Source of the DNA: Lachnospiraceae bacterium
Lineage (GTDB): Bacteria > Bacillota > Clostridia > Lachnospirales > Lachnospiraceae
Direction of reading: 5' to 3'
Assembly: GCA_910575255.1 (NCBI GenBank)
Contig: CAJTEM010000023.1
Span: forward strand, 1 to 64,000
DNA: 64,000 nt
The stretch's first letter is position 1, and each line of letters opens with the position of its first letter. The position numbers and the translations under genes were made by a program. This document shows, piece after piece, positions 7,435 through 16,440 of this stretch. Under the pieces are notes generated by a model. The model was not told the origin of the DNA. It did not search any database and worked only from the letters and a program-made list of their open reading frames with translations.

Positions 7435-8454
7435 ATGAAGAAGAGAAGGATAGGGAAGAAGGGGATGGCTTTGGCTCTGTCGGCTGCTGTTTTGATGATG
7501 TCCTTAAGTGGCTGTAATAAGGGCACATCGGAGGATTCAGTCATCCGTTTTAAGATGGCAGTCGCGGATGCCGCTTCTTCTGCGCAGGCAGAGGGAGCAA
7601 GAAAGATTGCGGAGGAAGTAGAAAAGGCGACAGATGGGAGGATACAGATTGAGGTTCTGGCTGGGGGAACCTTAGGTGGGGAACGGGATACCGTGGAACT
7701 TGCCATGCTGGGCGGTGTGGATATTGTGACCTGTGCAAATTCTGTTCTGACCCAATGGATACCGGAGATGAGTATCCTTGATCAGGCATATCTGTTTACG
7801 AATGAGAATCAGGCTCATGGTGCGGTGGATGGCCCGGTAGGAGAGCTGATTGAAAGAGAGGCTCTGGACAAGCTGAATCTGCATGTGATTGGATATATGG
7901 AGTCCGGATTCCGGAATGTTTTTTCTAAAAAACCGATCACAGAGATTGGAAATTTCAGGGGTGTAAAGATTCGCACTATGCAGAATCCTTATCATATGGC
8001 TGCATTTGAGTCCTTTGGTGCGATTCCTACTGCCATGGCAGCCAGTGAACAGTTTACTGCACTTCAGCAGGGAACAATTGATGCCTGTGAAAATGCGGTC
8101 AGTAACTGTCTGAATAATGGATTTTATGAGGTGACCAAGGATATTACTTACTCCAATCATGCGTTTGTCTATATTGTTGTGAGTATGTCGGATCATGCGT
8201 GGAACCGGATTCCGGATGATTTGAAGCCGGTATTTATGGAAGCGGTGGAGCGGGGCTACAATATTGAGCGGGATTTGTTAAGGCAGGCGAATGAGGATGC
8301 CACGGTGGTGTTAAAGGAAAAGGGTGTGGAGTTCCATGAGATTGATGTGGAATCGCTGCAGAAGGCGTATCAGGATTTGGCAGTGAGCAAGGGATTTCAT
8401 TTTGACCCGGAATGGCAGGCGGCAATCGATAAAGCTATTGCGGATAATCCATAA
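7435..8454 (+). CDS. TRAP transporter substrate-binding lipoprotein (DctP family)
   Basis: A 339-residue lipoprotein: signal peptide with lipobox SLSGC (Cys about 27) and a DctP/TAXI-type binding fold. The family motifs RFKMAVAD at the start and FRGVKIRTMQNPYH, containing the conserved Arg that binds the substrate carboxylate, are present. It delivers a carboxylate, probably a uronate or hexonate, to the DctQ/DctM pair encoded next. I chose ATG 7435 because GAGAAAGGA precedes it; ATG 7411 lacks a site. Confidence 0.93.
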   Translation: MKKRRIGKKGMALALSAAVLMMSLSGCNKGTSEDSVIRFKMAVADAASSAQAEGARKIAEEVEKATDGRIQIEVLAGGTLGGERDTVELAMLGGVDIVTCANSVLTQWIPEMSILDQAYLFTNENQAHGAVDGPVGELIEREALDKLNLHVIGYMESGFRNVFSKKPITEIGNFRGVKIRTMQNPYHMAAFESFGAIPTAMAASEQFTALQQGTIDACENAVSNCLNNGFYEVTKDITYSNHAFVYIVVSMSDHAWNRIPDDLKPVFMEAVERGYNIERDLLRQANEDATVVLKEKGVEFHEIDVESLQKAYQDLAVSKGFHFDPEWQAAIDKAIADNP

Positions 8455-8523
8455 GAAGAGCAAGTTGGCAGGTGACGCGGAGTAGCGTGTGCCGATACAG
8501 ATTAAATGAGAGAGGATGAGAAA

Positions 8524-9024
8524 ATGAAGAAGGTACTGGATGGTCTGACAAAACTGGAAAACCTGATTATGGTTGCGGCATTTATCATTATGGTAGGTGC
8601 GTCTTTTGCCCAGGTGGTCAACCGGAATTTTTTTAAGCTTCCAATTTCCTGGTTCGACGAGGCGTCAGTATATTGCATGATTTATATGGTACTGATCGGG
8701 ACGGAGGTGGGTCTGCGGGACGGTACCCAGATTGCGGTAACAGGGGTTGTGGATAAGCTTGGAGGCAGGATGAAAACGGTGGTTCAAGTGATTGCCAAGG
8801 TGATCGTTGTGATATTTTCTTTTGGTGTTTTGATGGGCGGTATTAAGCTGGTAAATATTCAGATTCGTACAGGTCAGGTATCTGCAGCGTTAAGTCTTCC
8901 CATGTCCATTCCTTATGGGGCAATGGTAGTCAGCTTTGCAATTATCACCCTGGTGCAGGCGATTGCGGCGATCGTGTTGATTGTCAATCTGCTTCAGAAT
9001 AGAACAGAGGAGGAAAAGGTATGA
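8524..9024 (+). CDS. TRAP transporter small permease (DctQ family)
   Basis: A 166-residue protein with four transmembrane helices. The motif NFFKLPISWFDEASVYCMIYMVLIG corresponds to the conserved NRYVFxxxxxWxEE region of DctQ proteins. It stabilises the large permease in the membrane. ATG 8524 follows AGAGGA. Its end overlaps the dctM start by ATGA (9021-9024), so the two are translationally coupled. Confidence 0.92.
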   Translation: MKKVLDGLTKLENLIMVAAFIIMVGASFAQVVNRNFFKLPISWFDEASVYCMIYMVLIGTEVGLRDGTQIAVTGVVDKLGGRMKTVVQVIAKVIVVIFSFGVLMGGIKLVNIQIRTGQVSAALSLPMSIPYGAMVVSFAIITLVQAIAAIVLIVNLLQNRTEEEKV

Positions 9025-10295
9025 CCGGCATTGTTTTGTTTGGATGTTTTGCATTATTTTTAATCTTGGGTGTGCCGGTGGCGATTGCGCTGGGAGCGGC
9101 TACCATGGCTTCTATTTTGTTCAGCCCGGATTTTGCTATTACTACGGCAGTGATTCCTCAGAGAATTTTCGGTGGGCTGGAATCGACCTCATTAATGGCG
9201 ATTGCGTTTTTCGTGCTGGCGGGGAATCTGATGACAAAGGGAGGGATTTCCAGACGTCTGGTGGATTTGGCCAATTCGATTGTGGGAGGAGTCAGGGGAG
9301 GCATGTCCCTGGCGCTGATTCTGGCCAGTGCATTTTTTGCGGCTTTGTCCGGTTCAGCGCCGGCTACGGTCATTGCCATCGGCTCCATGATGTATGGGGA
9401 TATGGTGAGAATCGGTTATCCCAAGGAGAGGACAGCGGGGCTTCTGGTGGTGGCAGGAGGTCTGGGGCCGATTATTCCACCCAGTATTATTATGGTAGTG
9501 TATTGTACCATGACCGGGGCTTCGGTAGGAGATATGTTTAAGTCCGGTATGGCTATCGGCGTAATTATTATGGCTGCCCTGATGACAGTAGTGCTGTATT
9601 TTGCGCAGAGGGAGAAGTGGCCGAAGGCGGAAAAGATGATTACTGTGCAGGAGCTTTTCAGGAATTTCTTTAAGGCAATTCCGGCATTAATGCTGCCGAT
9701 TATTATACTGGGAGGCATTTACAGCGGACTGCTTACTCCAACGGAGTCTGCTTCTGTGGCAGTGGTGTGGGCGTTGATAGCTGGATTGTTTATCTATAAG
9801 GAATTAAGCTTTAAGGATTTGGTACCGATTATTCTGGATTCGGCAAAGGGAGCGGCTATGGTGCTGTTCATTGTGGCAACTTCGACTGCATTTTCCTGGG
9901 TATTTACCTTTTCCGGTATATCGGAAAGCCTGGTGAACAGTATTATTGCCATGAACTTAAATCCGATGATGTTCAGTTTGATTATTGCAGTAATTCTTCT
10001 GATGTTTGGGACATTTCTGGAGGGAATTGCGACTGCGGTATTGCTGGTTCCTGTACTTTGGCCGATTGCGAATTCTTTGGGAATCCATGTGATTCATTTT
10101 GGTATGATAGTCTGTATCTCTAATGTGGTAGGCACTATGACGCCGCCTGTGGCAGTAAATATTTTCTCTGCAGCCAATGTGTCAAAGCTGAAGATGGGAG
10201 ATATTGTGAAGGGCGAAATTCCGTTTTTTGTTGGGTATCTGGCAGTGTTTTTTGCGGTGGTGCTTGTTCCGGCAATCAGTACGTTCTTATTGTAA
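9021..10295 (+). CDS. TRAP transporter large permease (DctM family)
   Basis: A 424-residue membrane protein with about 11-12 hydrophobic helices. Typical DctM phrases are LTPTESASVAVVWAL, IIPPSIIMVVY and NVVGTMTPPVAVNIF. It carries out Na+-driven import of the substrate bound by the DctP protein. The start overlaps the stop of the small permease by four bases. All three TRAP parts are adjacent and intact. Confidence 0.95.
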   Translation: MTGIVLFGCFALFLILGVPVAIALGAATMASILFSPDFAITTAVIPQRIFGGLESTSLMAIAFFVLAGNLMTKGGISRRLVDLANSIVGGVRGGMSLALILASAFFAALSGSAPATVIAIGSMMYGDMVRIGYPKERTAGLLVVAGGLGPIIPPSIIMVVYCTMTGASVGDMFKSGMAIGVIIMAALMTVVLYFAQREKWPKAEKMITVQELFRNFFKAIPALMLPIIILGGIYSGLLTPTESASVAVVWALIAGLFIYKELSFKDLVPIILDSAKGAAMVLFIVATSTAFSWVFTFSGISESLVNSIIAMNLNPMMFSLIIAVILLMFGTFLEGIATAVLLVPVLWPIANSLGIHVIHFGMIVCISNVVGTMTPPVAVNIFSAANVSKLKMGDIVKGEIPFFVGYLAVFFAVVLVPAISTFLL

Positions 10296-10364
10296 AAGGA
10301 GATTGGGGCAGATGTTATGCTGCAGTACAGGTAAAAACTATCATTTTATTTAGGAGGAACATTT

Positions 10365-10448
10365 GTGAGACTAAGTTTCACGATAAAAATCGTTCCAATA
10401 ACTTGGCGGGTGATGTGCAGTGGCGCATGCCGGAATATATTTATATGA
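10365..10448 (+). CDS. Possible 27-codon ORF in the dctM-SDR gap
   Basis: A perfect AGGAGG lies 7 bases before GTG 10365, and the frame runs 27 codons (MRLSFTIKIVPITW...) to TGA 10446-10448, 13 bases before the SDR start. No family is recognisable. It may be a leftover of a gene lost from the operon, or a short translated leader. There is no further support for a stable product. Confidence 0.25.
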   Translation: MRLSFTIKIVPITWRVMCSGACRNIFI

Positions 10449-10461
10449 GGAGGATAAAGTA

Positions 10462-11235
10462 ATGGCGTTTGACGGCAAGGCAATGTTCAGTGTAGAGGGA
10501 AAGAAATGTATCGTGACGGGCGGCGCTCAGGGATTGTCAAGAGGAATGGCTGAGGGGCTGCTGGAAAACGGGGCTGAGGTAGTTTTGGTGGATGTGCAGA
10601 AAGAGAAGCTGCAGCAGGTGGTGAAGGATTACTGTAAAATGGGCTACAAGGCTCATGGTATTGCAGGAAATCTGGCGGACCGGCAGGATATTGACCGGAT
10701 TTTTGATGAAGCGATGAAGCTGTTGGAAGGCAGACTGGATGTGTTGATTCCGGCTGCGGGAATTCAGAGAAGGCACTTGCCGGAGGAGTTTCCGATTGGG
10801 GAGTGGGATTTGGTGATAAAAATTAATCTGGATCATGTTTTTATTATGATTCAGAAGGCTTTGGGAGTGATGTTGAAGCAGCCCACAGGCGGGAAAATCA
10901 TTAATATTGCTTCTATGGTTTCCTGGTTCGGTGGTACTACTGTGCCGGCTTATACAGCCAGCAAGGGAGCAGTAACTCAGCTGACAAAAAGCCTTGCCGT
11001 GGATTGTGCGGGGAGAGGAATCAACATCAATGCTTTGGCGCCGGGATATATGGATACGGAAATGTGTGCCAACATGAGCCAGGAGCGCAAGGATGAGACG
11101 ACCGTAAGAATTCCTCAGGGGAGATGGGGAACTCCTGAGGATATGAAGGGACCGGTGTTGTTTTTGGCTTCATCAGCTTCCGATTATCTCAATGGTGCGG
11201 TGATTCCGGTGGATGGGGCGTATCTGGTGAAGTAA
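10462..11235 (+). CDS. SDR family oxidoreductase (KduD-like)
   Basis: A 257-residue short-chain dehydrogenase. It has the cofactor loop TGGAQGLSRG (about residues 18-27), the NAG-like AAG, and the catalytic Tyr-Lys in YTASKGAVTQ (Tyr about 165). The C-terminal GRWGTPEDMKGPVLFLAS is typical of KduD-like 2-dehydro-3-deoxy-gluconate 5-dehydrogenases and gluconate 5-dehydrogenases. The expected role is NAD(P)-dependent interconversion of keto-deoxy acids downstream of the dehydratase and TRAP importer. GAGGAGG precedes ATG 10462; a terminator follows. Confidence 0.9.
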   Translation: MAFDGKAMFSVEGKKCIVTGGAQGLSRGMAEGLLENGAEVVLVDVQKEKLQQVVKDYCKMGYKAHGIAGNLADRQDIDRIFDEAMKLLEGRLDVLIPAAGIQRRHLPEEFPIGEWDLVIKINLDHVFIMIQKALGVMLKQPTGGKIINIASMVSWFGGTTVPAYTASKGAVTQLTKSLAVDCAGRGININALAPGYMDTEMCANMSQERKDETTVRIPQGRWGTPEDMKGPVLFLASSASDYLNGAVIPVDGAYLVK

Positions 11236-11272
11236 AGAGAAGAGGGGAAAACGGGGGGTGTAATCATATAGG

Positions 11273-11307
11273 ACAGGGCAGAGGATCAGCTTCTGCCCTG
11301 TTTTTTT
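11273..11307 (+). terminator. Rho-independent terminator of the sugar-acid operon
   Basis: ACAGGGCAGA and TCTGCCCTGT form a strong stem closed by seven T residues. Confidence 0.9.
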
Positions 11308-11424
11308 CAGGAAAGTGAAAATAATTATAGAGGAAAAGAGTATATCAGATTCGTTAGAAAACAAGTGCATTTTCAGGTTGTTTTTGGTAAAATAGAAAAA
11401 ACTATGGAGAAGGAGGGGGATTTT

Positions 11425-12363
11425 ATGATAGATGTTCCGGTACAATGTTATCGTATCAGTTCTAATTTCCGGATGCTGGGGAGTCTGCCTATTGAGGATG
11501 TGGAGCTTTATCTGACGGTTTGCGGTACGGAGCGATGCACTCCGGATAAATTTTACGGTCCGATTGTGCGAAGGGATTACCATGTTCATTTCATCTTGTC
11601 AGGCAAGGGGACATTGGAAATGGATGGGAAGGTGTACACGCCTCATCGGGGTCAGATTTTCGTGACTGTGCCGGGAGTGGATGTTTTTTACTATTCGGAT
11701 CCGGAGGATCCCTGGCATTATGCATGGGTGTCTTTTAATGGCTCAAAAGCGGCTCTTTATCTGGAGAAAGCAGGGCTCACGGCAGATCATCCTGTGAGGG
11801 ATTGTTATCTGGATTCGGAGGAATTTCTGACGATTATTGAAAAAATTTTGAATCATCATGAGATTACGGTGGCTAATGAACTGACCAGGACAGCGCTTTT
11901 GTATCAGATCCTTGCTCTTTTAGTAAATTCTCAGAATCAGAATCTGGAGAGGCAGAATAAGCCACTGCCCCATGATTATTCGCCGGATGTCTATGTGAAT
12001 AATGCACTGACCTATATTCACAATCATTATGCGGACGCAAAGGTCAGTGATATTGCTTCTTATATCGGCATCACCCGTTCTTATCTGACTCATATTTTTA
12101 AACAAAGGATGGAGATATCTCCCCAGGAGTATCTTTTAAGCTATCGTCTGGAACAGGGCAGCAGGCTTCTTCGGACCACGGGAATGTCGGTTCAGGAGGT
12201 TGCAGAAAGTATTGGGTATGAGAATCCGCTGACATTTTCCAAGATGTTTAAGAATGTTTATGGGGTGAGTCCCAAGAACTACCGATTGAAGGTGAAGGGG
12301 GGAGAAGAGGTACTAAAGATTGAGGATGGGACGGATGGTCAGAGGGGAAGAGAAAAGGAATAA
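11425..12363 (+). CDS. AraC family transcriptional regulator
   Basis: A 312-residue regulator with an N-terminal cupin-type sensor domain (VRRDYHVHFILSGKGTLEMDGK, VFYYSDPEDPWHYAWVSF) and a C-terminal double HTH (VSDIASYIGITRSYLTHIFKQ, then VQEVAESIGYENPLTFSKMFKNVYGVSP). ATG 11425 follows AAGGAGGGGG. It stands alone between the sugar-acid operon and the convergent alpha-galactosidase/binding-protein genes, and likely senses a sugar for one of them; alpha-galactosides are a plausible guess because many AraC proteins of this build control alpha-galactosidase genes. Confidence 0.9.
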   Translation: MIDVPVQCYRISSNFRMLGSLPIEDVELYLTVCGTERCTPDKFYGPIVRRDYHVHFILSGKGTLEMDGKVYTPHRGQIFVTVPGVDVFYYSDPEDPWHYAWVSFNGSKAALYLEKAGLTADHPVRDCYLDSEEFLTIIEKILNHHEITVANELTRTALLYQILALLVNSQNQNLERQNKPLPHDYSPDVYVNNALTYIHNHYADAKVSDIASYIGITRSYLTHIFKQRMEISPQEYLLSYRLEQGSRLLRTTGMSVQEVAESIGYENPLTFSKMFKNVYGVSPKNYRLKVKGGEEVLKIEDGTDGQRGREKE

Positions 12364-12400
12364 AAGGACGGTTGTGGGAAAAATCAAAAAGAAGATCAGT

Positions 12401-12445
12401 AAAAGGCTTCGGAGCAATTTCCTGTTATATTGTCCGAAGCCTTTT
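12401..12445. terminator. Bidirectional terminator between araC-type gene and binding-protein gene
   Basis: AAAAGGCTTCGGA and TCCGAAGCCTTTT form a stem with A-tracts and T-tracts on both sides, suited to stop both convergent genes. Confidence 0.88.
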
Positions 12446-12450
12446 GGTTA

Positions 12451-13740
12451 TTATTCTTCTGCCATTTTTTCATTCATAAAGCTGGCGATTTCTTTACAGG
12501 CTTCTTCCATGGAGATCTCTGCGGTGTAGGCCCGTACCATAACCTGCTGGGAATAGTCCTCCCAGATTTTTGTGTTGGCAGTGTAGGGGCGGATAACCAT
12601 ATCTTTTGTCATATCCAGATATGCCTGCAAATTGAAGTTTGGAGCACACTCTACCCATTTGTCGGAGGTTCCCATGTAAGCGGACATGGTGACTCCGCTT
12701 TCAGCCTGCTTCCTTTGGGCTTTCTCGCTGCCTAAATATTCCAAAAGCTTCCAGGCGTTTTCCGTGTTGGAACCTTCTGCGGCTGCTGCCCAGCCAAGGC
12801 CGTTGTAAATGGTTTTTCTGGTGCCGTCATTTGCCATGGGAAGGACAGCTACATCAGCGTTTTCGGCAATGTATTCATTTTCAGAGAATGCCTTAACCAT
12901 CCAGGAGCCCTGGAGAGTCATGGCGGAACGGCCGGATCCAAAGAGGACGTCTGTGGTGTTTTCTCCCATCATCTGCTGGGTCGGCATGCAGACCGTTACC
13001 AGATTGTCATACCACCAGTTCATAGCGGCGATGGTTTCCGGTGCATCCCAGCCGGATACAGATTTGTCCTCATTAAGAATGTAGCCGCCCATGTCGTAGA
13101 TCATGCTGTAGTAACCGTCCTGGTTGTAAGCGGCGGGAGAGGCGAAACCGTATTGATTGTTATCCTTGTCGGTCAGCTTGGCAGCGGATTCTGCAAAAGT
13201 GTCCCAGGTCCAGGTCTCATCCGGATAGGAGATACCGGCCTCGTCAAACATGGTTTTGTTGTACCAGAGGGCGATAGTGTCATAATCCTTGGGAACCGCA
13301 TAGGTCTTACCTTCGTATTGATACAGTCCCAGAATATCCTGATAATAGTTGTCCGGATTGATGACCTCGCTTTGGGCAATCCGATCGGTCAGGTCGAGAA
13401 GCATATCGTTGCGCATGAACCGCTGGCTATAGGTGGAGTGCATCCAGAATACATCCGGCAGGGTGCCGCCCTGAGCGCCTGCTTCCAGAAGCGTCCAGTA
13501 CTGATCCCAGGGAACGACCTGGATTTCCACGGCGATTCCGGTCTCTTTGGTGAAGTCGTCCATAATGGATTTCAGACCAGGAAGCTGGTTATTGTCCCAG
13601 ATGGATACGGATAAAGTGTTGCTGTCGGCATTCGCAGAATTACCGGAATTGTCAGAGCCGCCGGAGCTGCCGCCGCAGGCAGCCAGGGAAGTACAAAGGG
13701 CAGCAGCTACGATAGCAGATATGACTCGATTTTTCTTCAT
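12451..13740 (-). CDS. Sugar ABC transporter substrate-binding lipoprotein (family 1)
   Basis: A 429-residue lipoprotein with lipobox SLAAC (Cys about 22) and a Ser/Gly/Asn linker. The body matches family-1 extracellular solute-binding proteins (WDNNQLPGLKSIMDDFTKETG near the start, PKDYDTIALWYNKTMFDEAG in the middle, GLGWAAAAEGSNTENAWKLLEYL in the C-lobe). It should bind an oligosaccharide. No permease or ATPase gene lies beside it, so it must work with an importer encoded elsewhere. It is downstream of the GH27 alpha-galactosidase, which hints at an alpha-galactoside ligand. GGAGGA precedes the ATG. Confidence 0.92.
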   Translation of the reverse strand: MKKNRVISAIVAAALCTSLAACGGSSGGSDNSGNSANADSNTLSVSIWDNNQLPGLKSIMDDFTKETGIAVEIQVVPWDQYWTLLEAGAQGGTLPDVFWMHSTYSQRFMRNDMLLDLTDRIAQSEVINPDNYYQDILGLYQYEGKTYAVPKDYDTIALWYNKTMFDEAGISYPDETWTWDTFAESAAKLTDKDNNQYGFASPAAYNQDGYYSMIYDMGGYILNEDKSVSGWDAPETIAAMNWWYDNLVTVCMPTQQMMGENTTDVLFGSGRSAMTLQGSWMVKAFSENEYIAENADVAVLPMANDGTRKTIYNGLGWAAAAEGSNTENAWKLLEYLGSEKAQRKQAESGVTMSAYMGTSDKWVECAPNFNLQAYLDMTKDMVIRPYTANTKIWEDYSQQVMVRAYTAEISMEEACKEIASFMNEKMAEE

Positions 13741-13878
13741 TTTGTTACGTCCTCCTCCATTTGCTTTTTTCAGCAGGTTTTGTTTTCTTATGACTGCATT
13801 TTAGCATGGAGGAGGGCAGAATAACATAATCGGATGTGCTGCGGATATGGAGTAAAAGGCTTTTTATTGATGGAAAAG

Positions 13879-14130
13879 CTATATGTTTGCTGACCGGCTG
13901 CGGGAGAACAAGGTACATCCGATGTCTTTAAAATACTGGATTTTTGCTTCTATGTCTTCTCTTTTCACACCAAAGGCGTTTGCAAGGCAGTCCGTACAAT
14001 AATAGATAGTTGTTCCTCGGTTGATGAGCTTTTTGGTCATGGCGATCTCGTCCGGAATCAGTATTTTGCCGCATTTTTTACAATAGCAGGCTGTCTGAGG
14101 CTGTGTTTCTGGAAGCGTGGTCAGCATCAT
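13879..14130 (-). CDS. Small zinc-ribbon protein of unknown function
   Basis: Encodes 83 residues with two Cys pairs, CKKC at 17-20 and CTDC at about 45-48, separated by about 25 residues, as in a zinc ribbon. The C-terminal third (VKREDIEAKIQYFKDIGC) is probably helical. AGGAGAGG precedes ATG ATG. It lies 27 bases downstream of the alpha-galactosidase gene and is probably co-transcribed with it. I do not recognise a named family; a nucleic-acid-binding or metallochaperone role is only a guess. Confidence 0.7.
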   Translation of the reverse strand: MMLTTLPETQPQTACYCKKCGKILIPDEIAMTKKLINRGTTIYYCTDCLANAFGVKREDIEAKIQYFKDIGCTLFSRSRSANI

Positions 14131-14157
14131 TTTCCTCTCCTTTTATTTGAGCAGGTG

Positions 14158-15339
14158 TTATTTCATCAGCCGGCATTTAAACAACCGGCAGTCATGGCCG
14201 GGAACAGAAATAACATGATAATCCCGTTTTATTCCTATGTGCTCGCCGGTGAATACGTCAGTCATATCGAAGCCGTAGCCGGAGGCGTAGGGCAGGCCCA
14301 CGTCTGCAAAGATAGCATGCATCTCCTGCTCTTCTTCATGAAGATTGTAGTAGGCAATGACAAACTCCTGATGGGACAGGTGCTTAATGAAGGTCAGCAG
14401 TTTATCTTTTACCATACGCAGAGGTTCCACGGCTTCATCGGTATTTTCCTCAGGGACCATGACGCTTCTTTTGCCGACCAGATACGGGGGGCGGCATTCC
14501 GGATCCTGGTTAATGGAGATCAGTTCTTTATTGAGGAGAAGTGCTTCCATCTGAGGGGGCATGTTGCGGATGTCAGAGCCCATGATCAGGGGAGTGCCGG
14601 CAAGGCACCACAGGGAGAACTGCATCCGGTATTCGCTGTCCGTGCAGGGTTTTCCGATGGCCACATTTCCTTGATTGTACATGCCTACGGTCAGCATGTC
14701 CATGTCGTTGAAGCAATAGGGTCCGGTCTGGCACAGGTGCTCTAACTGGGACTGAAAGATACCCATAAAGGAACGGAAGTTGTCAAAAATATCACCGGTG
14801 GAGCGGTAGGTGTGGGCGCCGATGGAGCGCATCCAGTTCCAGGAGTTTTCGGATCCCCAGTTGCAGGCGGCAAACAAAATATCACGGCCAGTAGCCTTTA
14901 AGGCCATGCTCATGGTCTGATAACGGTTAATACAGTCGGCATTTTTGGGGAAATTACAGTAATCGTACTTCAGGTAGTCAATGCCCCACCTGGCAAACAG
15001 GGCGGCATCCTGAAACTCGTGGTCGTAGCTGGAGGGATATCCGGCGCAGGTCAGAATGCCGGCACAGGAATACATGCCGAATTTCAGCCCTTTGCTGTGG
15101 ATATAGTCTGCCACTGCCTTCATTCCGTGGGGAAACTTTTCCGGGTCAGGAACGAGACTTCCGGATGCATCTCTTTCTTTCAGAGACCAGCAGTCATCGA
15201 TGATCAGGTATTCGTATCCGGCGTCACGGTAGCCCTTCTCAACCATTGTGTCAGCGATCTGAAAAATGAGCGTTTCATTAATGTCTTTTCCAAAGGTATT
15301 CCAGGAATTCCAGCCCATAGGGGGCTTTACTGCGATCAT
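14158..15339 (-). CDS. Alpha-galactosidase, glycoside hydrolase family 27
   Basis: A 393-residue cytoplasmic enzyme without signal peptide. The start MGWNSWNTFG and IDDCWS are GH27 signatures. The nucleophile is Asp126 in YLKYDYCN and the likely acid/base is Asp183 in RSTGDIFDNF. It releases terminal alpha-linked galactose (or N-acetylgalactosamine in some members) from oligosaccharides such as melibiose or raffinose. I chose ATG 15339, preceded by GGAGG; an upstream in-frame extension to 15453 has no ribosome binding site. First gene of a minus-strand group with the zinc-ribbon protein and the binding lipoprotein. Confidence 0.93.
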   Translation of the reverse strand: MIAVKPPMGWNSWNTFGKDINETLIFQIADTMVEKGYRDAGYEYLIIDDCWSLKERDASGSLVPDPEKFPHGMKAVADYIHSKGLKFGMYSCAGILTCAGYPSSYDHEFQDAALFARWGIDYLKYDYCNFPKNADCINRYQTMSMALKATGRDILFAACNWGSENSWNWMRSIGAHTYRSTGDIFDNFRSFMGIFQSQLEHLCQTGPYCFNDMDMLTVGMYNQGNVAIGKPCTDSEYRMQFSLWCLAGTPLIMGSDIRNMPPQMEALLLNKELISINQDPECRPPYLVGKRSVMVPEENTDEAVEPLRMVKDKLLTFIKHLSHQEFVIAYYNLHEEEQEMHAIFADVGLPYASGYGFDMTDVFTGEHIGIKRDYHVISVPGHDCRLFKCRLMK

Positions 15340-15586
15340 GGTGGTATCCTCCTTCTGTGGATAAATATAGATTCTGCCGGAAAGATCCCGAAAAGCCCAG
15401 ATACGGGAAGTCCGGGGATAGCTGCGGCATGGAAATAGCTCTATAATAGCCATTCAGGAAGAAAAAGTCTATAGATTATTGTTTGATTTATATGATGAAA
15501 TGTGTTACAATAACCGCAGCACAGCAGATAGAACAGATATTGATAATACTGAGCTGGATCTAATATGCAGCGACAGGAGGCAGAAG

Positions 15587-16270
15587 ATGAAATATCGGAT
15601 AATTGGGGATACCATGCCAGCCGTTGAGGTGATGTTTGAGGCACCGGGGGAGGAGATGTATACACAGTCCGGGGGAATGGCATGGATGACAGAAGGAATT
15701 GAGATGGCCACCAATGCCAAGGGCGGCCTGATGAAGGGAATCGGCAGAATGTTTGCCGGAGAATCTCTGTTTATGGCGACTTACCGGGCACAGAGAGAAG
15801 GTGCTGTCATTGCCTTTGCTTCTACGGTGGCCGGGCGGGTATATCCGGTGGATGTCACAGAAACGGGAGGGATGATTTGCCAGAAGGGTGCCTTTCTTTG
15901 TGCACAGAACAGTGTTAAACTGAGTATTACTTTCAGCAAGAAGCTTTCGGCTGGCCTGTTTGGCGGTGAGGGATTCATCCTTCAAGATCTGAGCGGACAG
16001 GGTATGGCATTTTTAGAGGTGGATGGAGACCTTGTAGAGAAGAATCTGAAGCCAGGCGAGGTTCTGAAAGTGGATACAGGGAATGTGGTAGCTTTTGAGC
16101 GAAGCGTGGGCTATGAGGTGGAGATGGTAAAGGGCCTGGGCAATATTTTCTTTGGCGGGGAGGGCTTGTTTTTGACAAAGCTGGTTGGTCCGGGTAAAGT
16201 GGTATTACAGACTCAGAATATTGCTGAGTTTGCGGGAAGAATTGCCAGATTTATTCCGACCAGTTCTTAA
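15587..16270 (+). CDS. AIM24/TIGR00266 family protein
   Basis: A 227-residue protein of the AIM24-like family (TIGR00266), a jelly-roll fold rich in Gly and beta strands. Family features visible are the early Met-Gly-rich MAWMTEGIEM, the loop FAGESLFMATYRA, and FGGEGFILQDLSGQG and FFGGEGLFLTKLVGPG in the second half. No enzymatic role is known, and the family is thought to have a membrane- or complex-linked scaffold role. AGGAGG lies 7 bases before ATG 15587. The gene is divergent from the alpha-galactosidase gene. Confidence 0.88.
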   Translation: MKYRIIGDTMPAVEVMFEAPGEEMYTQSGGMAWMTEGIEMATNAKGGLMKGIGRMFAGESLFMATYRAQREGAVIAFASTVAGRVYPVDVTETGGMICQKGAFLCAQNSVKLSITFSKKLSAGLFGGEGFILQDLSGQGMAFLEVDGDLVEKNLKPGEVLKVDTGNVVAFERSVGYEVEMVKGLGNIFFGGEGLFLTKLVGPGKVVLQTQNIAEFAGRIARFIPTSS

Positions 16271-16302
16271 TGGGAAGATCCGAATAGGAAGCGGAAAAGA
16301 GA

Positions 16303-16336
16303 AGGCTCCTGCGTGGATGGATGCAGGGGTCTTTTG
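16303..16336 (+). terminator. Weak terminator after the AIM24-like gene
   Basis: CTCCTGC and GCAGGGG form a stem with an imperfect outer part, followed by TCTTTTG. The T-tract is short. Confidence 0.4.
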
Positions 16337-16440
16337 TCCTTATAACAGGATATATATGGAAGTATGAGGGAAAACCGTTGCAGTTACAATATGAGAAAGA
16401 GGCGGGATTGCTGCCTGACAGAAAGGAGAAGTAACCAAGG

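Noticed and set aside
8981-9541. Open frame of 186 codons in another frame of dctM
   Set aside because: The composition is odd (Gly/Cys-rich) and dctM is unmistakable in the correct frame.
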